A stretch of DNA of 64,000 nucleotides. Origin: an uncultured Eubacteriales bacterium (GTDB taxonomy: Bacteria; Bacillota; Clostridia; Oscillospirales; CAG-272). The number at the start of each line of letters is the position of its first letter. Position 1 is the stretch's first letter. The position numbers were made by a program, and so were the translations under genes. This document shows positions 34,894 to 42,939 of this stretch, in pieces. The notes under the pieces are model-generated. The model had not been told where the DNA came from and made no database searches. It worked only from the letters and a program-made list of their open reading frames with translations. The stretch covers positions 62,001 through 126,000 of the forward strand of contig CAKRQL010000006.1 in assembly GCA_934393265.1 (NCBI GenBank). Direction: 5' to 3'.

Positions 34894-35491
34894 ATCGCTT
34901 ATACTTATCCTCATGGGCGGCGTGCTCATAAACAACTACGTTCTGCAGCGCTTCCTCGGAATATGCCCCTTTCTCGGCGTATCGAAAAAGCTCCGGCAGG
35001 CGAGCGGAATGGGCGTCGCAGTCACGTTCGTCATGCTCTGCGCCACGGCGGCGACATGGCCGGTGCAGACCTATATTCTCGAGCCGATGGGGCTCGGATA
35101 CCTTCAGACAATAGCCTTTATTCTGATAATAGCGGCTCTTGTCCAGTTCGTTGAGATAGTGATGAAGAAATTCATTCCCGCGCTCCACCGTTCCCTCGGC
35201 ATATATCTGCCGCTGATAACGACTAACTGCGCGGTTCTCGGCGTCACGATAAACAATATAACCGACGGCTACGGCTTCCTTGAGTCGATGGTGTCCTCCC
35301 TCGGCGTCGGTCTCGGATTTCTTCTCGCAATGGTTCTCTTTGCCGGGGTGCGCTCGCGGATAGAGAATTGCCCCGCGCCGAAGAGCTTTCAGGGGCTCCC
35401 GGTGACGCTGGTCGCCGCGTCGATAGTCTCGCTTGCGTTCTTCGGCTTCACCGGAATCGTCACTAATGTGATAGAGAAAATATTCGGTTAA
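34886..35491 (+). CDS. rnfA: Rnf complex subunit RnfA
   Basis: Membrane subunit homologous to RnfE in inverted topology, 201 residues with six helices. Motifs are NNYVLQRFLGICPFLGVS near 14-31 and LITTNCAVLGVTI near 110, both with the conserved cysteines thought to bind a shared cluster. Overlaps the rnfE end by eight bases. Confidence 0.95.
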   Translation: MLKSLILILMGGVLINNYVLQRFLGICPFLGVSKKLRQASGMGVAVTFVMLCATAATWPVQTYILEPMGLGYLQTIAFILIIAALVQFVEIVMKKFIPALHRSLGIYLPLITTNCAVLGVTINNITDGYGFLESMVSSLGVGLGFLLAMVLFAGVRSRIENCPAPKSFQGLPVTLVAASIVSLAFFGFTGIVTNVIEKIFG

Positions 35492-35504
35492 TGGAGGGGC
35501 GTGT

Positions 35505-36320
35505 ATGGAAATCATAATACCTGTAATCGTTCTTCTCGCAATAGGGCTGCTCGCCGCCCTGCTCCTGACGGTTGCCTCCGCAAAATTTGCGGTGCCGGAG
35601 GACGAGCGCGCCGCCGAGATACGCGAGTGCCTCCCGGGGGCAAACTGCGGCTCCTGCGGCTTTTCCGGCTGTGACGGGTACGCAAAGGCACTCTCGGAGG
35701 GGAAGTGTGACAAGACAAACCTGTGTACCCCCGGCGGGGCTGACGCCGCCGGGAAGATTTCGGCTATTCTCGGTATCGAGGGCGAGGCACCCGTGCCGCG
35801 GGTCGCATACGTTGCCTGCGGAGGCTCCTGCTCCCCGGAGGAGAGAAAATACCGCTATGAGGGGACGGCGAGCTGCCGGGGGGCAAATCTGCTCTATAAC
35901 GGAGACAAGAGGTGCACGTACGCCTGCCTCGGCTACGGCGACTGCGCGCGGGTCTGCCCCCGCGGGGCAATAACCCTCTCGGACGGGACGGCGCACATAG
36001 ACCCAACCGTGTGTATCGGCTGCGGCGTCTGCGCGGCAGAGTGCCCGAACGGGATAATACACGTCGTGCCGGTCACCGTGCACATGAGCGTCCGGTGCTC
36101 GAACAGAGACAAGGGTGCGGCTGTACGCCGCGCCTGCACACACGGCTGTATCGCCTGCGGAAAATGCGTCCGCACGTGCGAGCATGGCGCGATAAAGCTG
36201 ACAGACAATCTCGCCGTCATAGATTATTCTCTCTGTACCTCGTGCGGTAAGTGCTGCGAGGTCTGCCCCGTCGGGGCGATAGAGGAGGAGAATTTCTCCT
36301 GCGGCGTGAAGATAGGCTGA
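35505..36320 (+). CDS. rnfB: Rnf complex subunit RnfB
   Basis: Ferredoxin-accepting subunit. It has 271 residues: an N-terminal helix, a domain with GANCGSCGFSGCDGYAKAL, and then three to four cluster motifs, namely CTYACLGYGDCARVCP, CIGCGVCAAECPNGI, CIACGKCVRTCEHGA and CTSCGKCCEVCPVGA. This is the usual clostridial set. The ribosome binding site is GGAGGGG. The next gene starts at the base after its stop. Confidence 0.95.
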   Translation: MEIIIPVIVLLAIGLLAALLLTVASAKFAVPEDERAAEIRECLPGANCGSCGFSGCDGYAKALSEGKCDKTNLCTPGGADAAGKISAILGIEGEAPVPRVAYVACGGSCSPEERKYRYEGTASCRGANLLYNGDKRCTYACLGYGDCARVCPRGAITLSDGTAHIDPTVCIGCGVCAAECPNGIIHVVPVTVHMSVRCSNRDKGAAVRRACTHGCIACGKCVRTCEHGAIKLTDNLAVIDYSLCTSCGKCCEVCPVGAIEEENFSCGVKIG

Positions 36321-36731
36321 ATGGAAAGAGAAAATATAAACGGGCTCCCGTCGCCGGAAGAGGAGACGAAAACCCCGGGAAACGACACCCGTGTATCGAA
36401 AATGCGGCGTCATCTGCCGGATATAATTCTGATATTTGCACTTCTTGCAATAGGCGCGGCGCTTCTTATTATCCTCCGCTCCGGCGGGCGGGGGAGTGCC
36501 GTCACGGTGAGCGTTGACGGCAAGCTCACGGGGGAGTATTCCCTTATGACAGACGGCAGATACCCGCTGAACGGCGGGACGAACACCCTTATAATTGAGA
36601 GCGGGTGCGCGAGAATCGAGGACGCGGACTGCCCGGATAAGCTCTGCGAGAGACAGGGGAAAATATCAAGGCTCGGCGAGCGGATAGTCTGCCTGCCGAA
36701 CCGCGTCTGCGTGGAGGTTGTCGGTGGATGA
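36321..36731 (+). CDS. NusG domain II-containing membrane protein
   Basis: A 136-residue protein with one helix (about 35-52) and an outer domain ending DCPDKLCERQGKISRLGERI then VCLPNRVCVEV. That signature is of the NusG-domain-II family found next to Rnf and flavin-transfer genes in many Firmicutes. Its exact role is unknown. It begins directly after the rnfB stop and its own stop overlaps the next gene by ATGA, so it belongs to the rnf transcript. Seven of its twelve Ile codons are ATA. Confidence 0.85.
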   Translation: MERENINGLPSPEEETKTPGNDTRVSKMRRHLPDIILIFALLAIGAALLIILRSGGRGSAVTVSVDGKLTGEYSLMTDGRYPLNGGTNTLIIESGCARIEDADCPDKLCERQGKISRLGERIVCLPNRVCVEVVGG

Positions 36732-37228
36732 GAAACGGTCGCTCCCACAGTGTCGCGCTGCTCGCCATGTGCGTCGCCGCAGCCATGCTCCTCTCCTTTG
36801 TCGAGAGCAGAATACCGACCTTTATTCCGGTGCCCGGCGTGCGTATCGGGCTCGCGAATATCGCGGTGCTCCTCGCCCTCCGCCGGCTCGGGCTGCCGTC
36901 CGCCGCGGCGGTGAGCCTTGTGCGGGTTCTTATCTCCGCGCTCCTTTTCGGAAACGTCGCGGCACTTATTTACGGGCTCTCCGGTGCCACCCTCTCGCTT
37001 CTTTCAATGTATCTTCTGCTTCGCTTCTGCCGCGCGCTCGGCACTGTCGGCGTGTCGGTCGCAGGCGGCGTTATGCATAACGTCGGGCAGCTTGCCGCGG
37101 CGTGCCTTGTAATGGGGACGGGGGTGCTTTACTACCTCCCGGTGCTTATAATATCCGGGACGGTCGCCGGGGTGCTGACCGGGCTCCTCTGCGGAGAGCT
37201 GCTCCGCAGGACGGAAAAAATGAAATGA
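36728..37228 (+). CDS. Gx transporter / HepI-type membrane protein
   Basis: A 166-residue protein with five or six helices and the signature PVPGVRIGLANIAVLLALRR. This family is annotated as Gx transporter or heptaprenyl diphosphate synthase component I. It resembles small substrate-binding (ECF S-like) membrane proteins. It is frequently the partner of the NusG-domain-II gene upstream. The transported compound is not known. Confidence 0.82.
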   Translation: MRNGRSHSVALLAMCVAAAMLLSFVESRIPTFIPVPGVRIGLANIAVLLALRRLGLPSAAAVSLVRVLISALLFGNVAALIYGLSGATLSLLSMYLLLRFCRALGTVGVSVAGGVMHNVGQLAAACLVMGTGVLYYLPVLIISGTVAGVLTGLLCGELLRRTEKMK

Positions 37229-37238
37229 GGAAAACAAG

Positions 37239-38060
37239 ATGACCTTCGCAAAACAACTTGCCGGACGGATAAAGGAGACTCCCGTATCCGCTGCCGTAAT
37301 GCTCCTTTACATGCTCTTCTGCGCGTTCTCCGCGGTGTGGCTCCCGCTGCAGGGGAAGTGGATGTATCTGCCGTCATCCCTCGGCTGCCTTCTTCTGACC
37401 GCGCCGCTCTTTCTGCTTTTTGAGCGGGTCTTTTCGGTGAGAATACCGCTTGTCGCCGAGGTGCTGTTTCTTTTCGTTATCGCCGGGGGAATGCTCCTCG
37501 GGAACGGGTATAACCTCTATATAATTCTTCCGCACTGGGACGACGCGCTGCACACCGTATCCGGCGCGGCGCTGACGCTGCTCGGCGCATGTCTTGCGAA
37601 AAAGACGCTCGTAAACAATACACGGGGCAGGGGATATGCGCCAGTCGTATGGGGTGCGCTCTTCTCGCTCGCCTGCCTTATGGTGTGGGAGCTGTTTGAA
37701 TACGGGGGAATGAGAATATTCGGCTTTGACATGCAGGAGGACAGTATAATTTATGAGATCCGCTCCTACCTCCTCGCCGGGACGCACGAGTACACGGAAA
37801 ACCTCGAAAACATAACGAAAACCGTTATATATTACGGCGACGGACAGACGAAGGTGATACACGGATACCTTGATATAGGGCTCCTTGACACGCTGAACGA
37901 CCTGCTTGTCGGCTTTATCGGCGCGCTCGTTACGGTGGTCTTACTCTGTATATCCTCCGCCGTCGGCGGGAGGCTTTACCGCGCGTCGGTCCCATCCGGG
38001 TACCCGGCTGGCGACGGACAAAACGAGGCTCCGGAAGAAGAAAGCAACGAAAACAAGTAA
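37239..38060 (+). CDS. Multi-pass membrane protein (DUF2238-like)
   Basis: 273 residues with six or seven predicted helices. The central motif HWDDALHTVSGAALTLLGA and the segment VWELFEYGGMRIFGFDMQED are like the DUF2238 family. The tail is hydrophilic and acidic. Function unknown. It lies ten bases after the previous gene and is the last of the rnf transcript, followed by a terminator. Confidence 0.75.
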   Translation: MTFAKQLAGRIKETPVSAAVMLLYMLFCAFSAVWLPLQGKWMYLPSSLGCLLLTAPLFLLFERVFSVRIPLVAEVLFLFVIAGGMLLGNGYNLYIILPHWDDALHTVSGAALTLLGACLAKKTLVNNTRGRGYAPVVWGALFSLACLMVWELFEYGGMRIFGFDMQEDSIIYEIRSYLLAGTHEYTENLENITKTVIYYGDGQTKVIHGYLDIGLLDTLNDLLVGFIGALVTVVLLCISSAVGGRLYRASVPSGYPAGDGQNEAPEEESNENK

Positions 38061-38080
38061 ACAAAACCTTACAAAAATGC

Positions 38081-38122
38081 AAATCCCGACGGTGCAAAAA
38101 GCCTGTACCGCCGGGATTTTTT
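38081..38122 (+). terminator. Terminator of the rnf operon
   Basis: AAATCCCGACGGTGCA pairs with TGTACCGCCGGGATTT (one mismatch) and is followed by TTTT, 20 bases past the last stop. Confidence 0.88.
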
Positions 38123-38154
38123 GTGCACGGGGCAGCACCGCATGAAAATATATC

Positions 38155-38183
38155 TTGACAAGCTGTATAAAAAAATATATAAT
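38155..38183 (+). promoter_or_regulatory. rny promoter
   Basis: Perfect TTGACA (38155-38160) and perfect TATAAT (38178-38183) separated by 17 bases. The mRNA leader is about 110 bases. Confidence 0.88.
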
Positions 38184-38299
38184 ATGTCTGTATGATTTGC
38201 CATACCGACCGGAGAGACGGCGCGCCCGGACGGACATTCATATATTGCATTTGTCGCTTTTTATAAAACTCATTGCGCCGAATATTTACGGAGGAAAAA

Positions 38300-39841
38300 A
38301 TGGAACCGGTATTTGTTATACTTATCGGCTGTGCCGCCGCCCTTGCCGGGCTCGTGGTCGGCTTCTTCGTCCGCAAGTCAATAGCGGAGAAGAAGATAGG
38401 CTCGGCGGAAGAGCAGTCGAAGCGGATTCTCGAGGACGCCATAAAGGACGCCGAGAATTCCAAGAAGGAAGCCCTGATTTCGGCAAAGGAAGAAATCTTC
38501 CAGATGAAAAAGGACGCCGACTTTGACGTCAAGGAGCGCCGCAAGGAGGTATCGAGACTCGAACGCCGCGTGACGCAGAAGGAGGAGACCCTTGACGCAA
38601 AGCTCGAGGGGATTGAAAAGAAGGAGGCTGCCCTTGCCGAAAAGCATGCACAGGCAGACAAGCTGAAGGAGCAGATAGACGACACCTTAAAGAACCAGAC
38701 CGCAATGCTTGAGCGCATTGCCGGGCTCACCGCAGAGCAGGCGAAGGCAGAGCTTATAAACAAGCTCGACAGCGAGCTCGCACACGAGACCGCGCTGAAA
38801 ATTTCCGAATATGAGGAGCAGTTCCGCGACGAGGCGGATGTCAGGGCGCGGGATATTCTCTCGCTCGCCATTCAGCGCTGCGCCGCTGACCTCGTGTCGG
38901 AGGTCGCGATTTCGGTCGTGCAGATCCCCGGCGACGAGATGAAGGGAAGAATAATAGGCAGAGAGGGGCGTAACATACGCACGATAGAGAACCTCACCGG
39001 AGTTGAGCTCATAATAGACGACACTCCGGACGTCATAACCGTCTCCGGTTTTGACCCCGTCCGCCGTGAGATAGCGAGAATAGCACTTGAGAAGCTCATA
39101 GCCGACGGGCGCATACACCCCGCAAGAATTGAGGAAATGGTCGAAAAAGCAAAGCGCGAGGTCGACAATGCCATAAAGCAGGCAGGCGACAAGGCAGTCT
39201 TTGAGGCGGGCGTACACGGTCTGCACCCCGAGCTTATAAAGCTCCTCGGACGCATGAAGTACCGTACCTCCTACGGGCAGAACGCCCTGCGCCACTCGAT
39301 AGAGGTTTCTCTTCTTGCCGGCGTTATCGCGGACGAGCTCGGCGCGGATGTGACTATGGCGCGCCGCGCGGGACTTCTTCACGATATAGGAAAGGCTGTA
39401 ACCGCAGAGGCTGAGGGCTCTCACGTTCAGCTCGGCGTCGAGATAGCGACAAAGTATCGCGAGAACAAGGATATAATCCACGCGATAGCCGCACACCACA
39501 ACGATACAGAGCCGACGTCGGTTCTCGATTACATTATCCAGGCGGCAGACGCTATAAGTGCCGCGAGGCCCGGTGCCCGTCGCGAGGATGTCGAGAACTA
39601 CATCAAGAGACTTCAGAAGCTCGAGGAGGTCGCAGGAGATTTCGAGGGCGTCGAAAAGACCTTCGCCATTCAGGCGGGGCGCGAGGTGCGCATAATGGTC
39701 AAGCCGGATATGATAGACGACGACAAGATGAAGCTTCTCGCCCGCGACATTGCGAAGAAGATAGAGGGAGAGCTCGACTATCCCGGACAGATAAAGGTCA
39801 GCGTGATAAGAGAGTCGCGCTGTGTAGATTACGCAAAATAA
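38300..39841 (+). CDS. rny: Ribonuclease Y
   Basis: Membrane-anchored endoribonuclease that starts mRNA decay in Firmicutes. It has 513 residues: one helix (3-22), a long charged coiled coil (about 30-190), a KH domain with IGREGRNIRTIENLTGVEL near 215-235, and an HD domain with HDIGK near 360 and AHHNDTEP near 395. GGAGG sits seven bases before the chosen ATG. The following ymdB is its usual neighbour. Confidence 0.97.
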   Translation: MEPVFVILIGCAAALAGLVVGFFVRKSIAEKKIGSAEEQSKRILEDAIKDAENSKKEALISAKEEIFQMKKDADFDVKERRKEVSRLERRVTQKEETLDAKLEGIEKKEAALAEKHAQADKLKEQIDDTLKNQTAMLERIAGLTAEQAKAELINKLDSELAHETALKISEYEEQFRDEADVRARDILSLAIQRCAADLVSEVAISVVQIPGDEMKGRIIGREGRNIRTIENLTGVELIIDDTPDVITVSGFDPVRREIARIALEKLIADGRIHPARIEEMVEKAKREVDNAIKQAGDKAVFEAGVHGLHPELIKLLGRMKYRTSYGQNALRHSIEVSLLAGVIADELGADVTMARRAGLLHDIGKAVTAEAEGSHVQLGVEIATKYRENKDIIHAIAAHHNDTEPTSVLDYIIQAADAISAARPGARREDVENYIKRLQKLEEVAGDFEGVEKTFAIQAGREVRIMVKPDMIDDDKMKLLARDIAKKIEGELDYPGQIKVSVIRESRCVDYAK

Positions 39842-39860
39842 TCCGCATATTCTGCGGAAA

Positions 39861-39905
39861 AGCAGCCCGGGGGTGTCAAATTTACTGTTCCCGGGCTGCT
39901 TTTAC
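39861..39905 (+). terminator. Terminator after rny
   Basis: AGCAGCCCGGG pairs perfectly with CCCGGGCTGCT, then TTTTA. The gap to ymdB (to 40026) also holds an imperfect GAGCCCCG...CGGGGCTC hairpin and no clear promoter. Confidence 0.88.
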
Positions 39906-40026
39906 GGAGGAGCCCCGCAGATTTGTTTTAACGGACGGCACTGCCCGGGGCTCGGTTTTACGGAGCGGCTACCCGCAGCAGACCTGTAACCGGCAACCCG
40001 TCCGGCTCCCTTAATGAGGCATTTTT

Positions 40027-40806
40027 ATGAGAATACTTGCAATAGGCGACGTGACAAGTCCGCATTCGGCGGAGTTTCTCTCCTCGCGCCTCTGGTCATA
40101 CCGTGAGGAGAAAAGAATAGATCTCTGCGTTGTGAACGGCGAGAACGCCGCTTTTATAAACGGGGTCACTCCCCCTCTGGCAAAGGCACTGCTCTCCGGC
40201 GGAGCCGACGTGATAACCGGCGGAAATCACAGCCTGAACCTGCATACCGACGCGCGCTTTTTTGACGACACGCCGACGGTGCTCCGCCCTCTGAATTTCC
40301 CTGCGGCGGCTCCCGGGGCGGGGTATACGATAGCCGAGGCGAAAAACGGCTATCGCGTCCTCGTTATGTCGGCTATGGGCACGGTGGGGATAGACCCGGT
40401 GCTCGACGCGCCGTACAGATATATAGACTCCGTGCTCTCGCGTGAGGCGGGGAGGTACGACTTTTCCGTTCTCGATTTTCACGCCGAGGCAACGGGTGAG
40501 AAGATAGCGACGGCAAGCTACTACGACGGGCGGATAAATATAATATTCGGGACGCATACCCACGTTCCGACAGCAGACCTGACGATACTCCCCGGCGGTA
40601 CGGGCTACGTCACCGACGTCGGTATGTGCGGTGCCTCCGGCGGGATACTCGGTATGCGGCGGGACACGGTTATCCGGCGGATAGTCACAAAGGTGCCGGA
40701 GCCGTTTATGCCTGCCGAGGGGGAGTGCTATGCCGACGGGGTTATATTCACCCTCTCGGAGGCAAACGGGCGCGTCACGGATTTGCAGCGCGTGCTGATA
40801 AAGTAA
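40027..40806 (+). CDS. ymdB: YmdB-type metallophosphoesterase
   Basis: 2',3'-cyclic nucleotide phosphodiesterase family (TIGR00282). It has 259 residues with the metal ligands in GDVTSP (Asp8), NGENAAF, GGNHSLNLH, DFHAEATGEK and FGTHTHVPTAD, in the right order. In Bacillus ymdB lies after rny and affects biofilm and motility choice. Here the order is the same but a terminator and about 185 bases separate them. GGNHSL replaces the usual GNHTWD. Confidence 0.93.
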   Translation: MRILAIGDVTSPHSAEFLSSRLWSYREEKRIDLCVVNGENAAFINGVTPPLAKALLSGGADVITGGNHSLNLHTDARFFDDTPTVLRPLNFPAAAPGAGYTIAEAKNGYRVLVMSAMGTVGIDPVLDAPYRYIDSVLSREAGRYDFSVLDFHAEATGEKIATASYYDGRINIIFGTHTHVPTADLTILPGGTGYVTDVGMCGASGGILGMRRDTVIRRIVTKVPEPFMPAEGECYADGVIFTLSEANGRVTDLQRVLIK

Positions 40807-40978
40807 TAACCGTCTGCCGGGCTGTGAAGTGCGGGTGGCGCCGGGTGGAGACGTCTTTGCACACGATAGCAGATAAAAAGAGAAATCCCCATAAAATGCA
40901 AACAATTATTGTCATTATTGTCACATATCCGCGTTTTAACCTCATAGCTGTGCGGCGCGGATTTTTTCGAGGTGGAGT

Positions 40979-42886
40979 ATGGAAAAACTCGCATGTGATA
41001 TAGCGGTCATCGGCGCGGGGCACGCAGGGATAGAGGCGGCGCTCGCCGCGGCGCGTCTCGGCTGTGATACCGTGATATTTACGATGAACCTTGACGCTGT
41101 CGGCAACATGCCATGTAACCCGTCGATAGGCGGGAGCGCAAAGGGGCACCTCGTCTTTGAGATAGACGCCCTCGGAGGCGAGATGGGCTATGCCGCGGAC
41201 AGAGCGACAATCCAGTCCCGGACGCTCAATCTCGGCAAGGGCGCGGCTGTACATTCAAAGAGAGTGCAGGCAGACAGACAGCTCTACCGCGAGATAATGA
41301 AGAAAACTCTCGAGGAGCAGGAAAATCTGCGCATCGTGCAGGCGGAGATAACCTCCGTTCTGACAGAGGATGGCAGAGTCTCGGGGCTGACAACATCGCT
41401 CGGCGAGGTGTGGCGCGCCTCCCGCGTCGTTATAGCGACCGGGACATATCTTGACAGCCGCGTGTTCGTCGGCGGGGTAGACTACCCCGCGGGTCCTGAC
41501 GGTATGCTCCCGTCATGCGGGCTCTCGTCCTCCCTGCGCTCGCTCGGAATAGAGCTGCAGAGGTTCAAGACCGGGACGCCCGCGCGCGTCCACAAAAAGA
41601 GTATAAAGCTCGATATTCTCGACGAGCAGCCGGGAGAGGAGGAGATAACCCCCTACTCGGTGCGCACCGACCGCGCGGCACTGAACGGTATACGGCAGGT
41701 GCCCTGCCACATAGCTTACACGAACGAAAACACCCACAGGATAATCCGGGAAAATCTCCCGCGCTCGGCGATGTATTCCGGCAACATAACCGGAACGGGA
41801 CCGAGGTATTGCCCGTCAATTGAGACGAAGCTCGTGAGATTTGCCGACAAGCCGCGGCATCAGCTCTTTATAGAGCCCTGCGGCAGGGAGACCTGTGAGA
41901 TGTACATTCAGGGCTTTTCGACCTCCATGCCCACGGACGTACAGCATGATATGCTCGCATCTCTTGACGGCTTTTCCGACGCTCATATAATGCGCTATGC
42001 CTATGCGATAGAGTACGACGCCGCAGAGCCGACGCAGATGTACCCGACCCTTGAATTCAAGTCTGTCCCCGGTCTGTTCGGGGCGGGGCAGTTCAACGGC
42101 ACGTCGGGGTACGAGGAGGCGGCGGCGCAGGGGCTCGTCGCCGGGATAAACGCGGCGCTCTCATACCTCGGGCGCGAGCCTATGATACTCCCGCGCTCCT
42201 CGTCCTATATCGGCACTCTGATTGACGACCTCGTGACTAAGGGGACAAGCGAGCCGTACAGGATAATGACCTCGCGCAGCGAGTATCGCCTGCTTCTCCG
42301 GCAGGATAACGCAGACCTGCGCCTTACGGAGATCGGACGCCGTGTGGGGCTGATAAATGATACACGCTATGCCGCTTTTCTTCATAAAAAGGAGCTTATC
42401 GAGGCGGAAAAGCAGAGGCTGCACGATGTGATACTCCCCCCGTCGGAGGAGGTAAACGGGTTTCTCGTCTCGCACGGCTCGGCGAAAATACAGACCGGCG
42501 CGCGCCTCGCAGAGCTTATCTGCCGCCCGGAGCTCACCTATCCGGACCTCGCGGCGCTCGACCCCGCCCGTCCCGCACTCCCGCCGGAGGTGCGCGAGAC
42601 GGTGGAGATACAGCTGAAATACGCGGGGTATATAAAGCGTGAGCTTTCGGAGGCGGAGAGACAGAAAAAGCTCGAGATGAAGCTTCTGCCGCCGGACCTT
42701 GACTATACGGCGATAGGCGGGCTCAGGCTCGAGTCGGCGGAGAAGCTCTCGAAAATCCGCCCGAGGAGCGTCGGACAGGCGTCAAGGATAAGCGGGGTGA
42801 ACCCCGCGGATATAAGCGTTCTGCTTATCTGGCTCGCCTCCCGCGGCTCCCGCCCCGTCAGCGGCGACGGGGAAAGCAACCACTGA
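40979..42886 (+). CDS. mnmG: tRNA uridine-5-carboxymethylaminomethyl modification enzyme MnmG (GidA)
   Basis: FAD enzyme that, with MnmE, modifies U34 of several tRNAs. 635 residues, normal length. The dinucleotide-binding motif IGAGHAGIEAALAAARLG is at 11-28, then NPSIGGSAKGHLVFEIDALG, ATGTYLDSRV, FKTGTPARV and the FAD segment GLFGAGQFNGTSGYEEAAAQG near 365. The C-terminal domain ends normally. GAGGTGGAG precedes the ATG. mnmE and rsmG, often beside it near origins, are absent here. The 172-base gap before it has no recognised terminator. Confidence 0.97.
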   Translation: MEKLACDIAVIGAGHAGIEAALAAARLGCDTVIFTMNLDAVGNMPCNPSIGGSAKGHLVFEIDALGGEMGYAADRATIQSRTLNLGKGAAVHSKRVQADRQLYREIMKKTLEEQENLRIVQAEITSVLTEDGRVSGLTTSLGEVWRASRVVIATGTYLDSRVFVGGVDYPAGPDGMLPSCGLSSSLRSLGIELQRFKTGTPARVHKKSIKLDILDEQPGEEEITPYSVRTDRAALNGIRQVPCHIAYTNENTHRIIRENLPRSAMYSGNITGTGPRYCPSIETKLVRFADKPRHQLFIEPCGRETCEMYIQGFSTSMPTDVQHDMLASLDGFSDAHIMRYAYAIEYDAAEPTQMYPTLEFKSVPGLFGAGQFNGTSGYEEAAAQGLVAGINAALSYLGREPMILPRSSSYIGTLIDDLVTKGTSEPYRIMTSRSEYRLLLRQDNADLRLTEIGRRVGLINDTRYAAFLHKKELIEAEKQRLHDVILPPSEEVNGFLVSHGSAKIQTGARLAELICRPELTYPDLAALDPARPALPPEVRETVEIQLKYAGYIKRELSEAERQKKLEMKLLPPDLDYTAIGGLRLESAEKLSKIRPRSVGQASRISGVNPADISVLLIWLASRGSRPVSGDGESNH

Positions 42887-42939
42887 GACGGTAACCGGAC
42901 AAAATACAATAAAATAAAATAAAAAAGGACGATGCTACC

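Noticed and set aside
39906..40026. Riboswitch or small RNA before ymdB
   Set aside because: Two imperfect inverted repeats are present but no conserved aptamer sequence and no promoter. Too weak to call.
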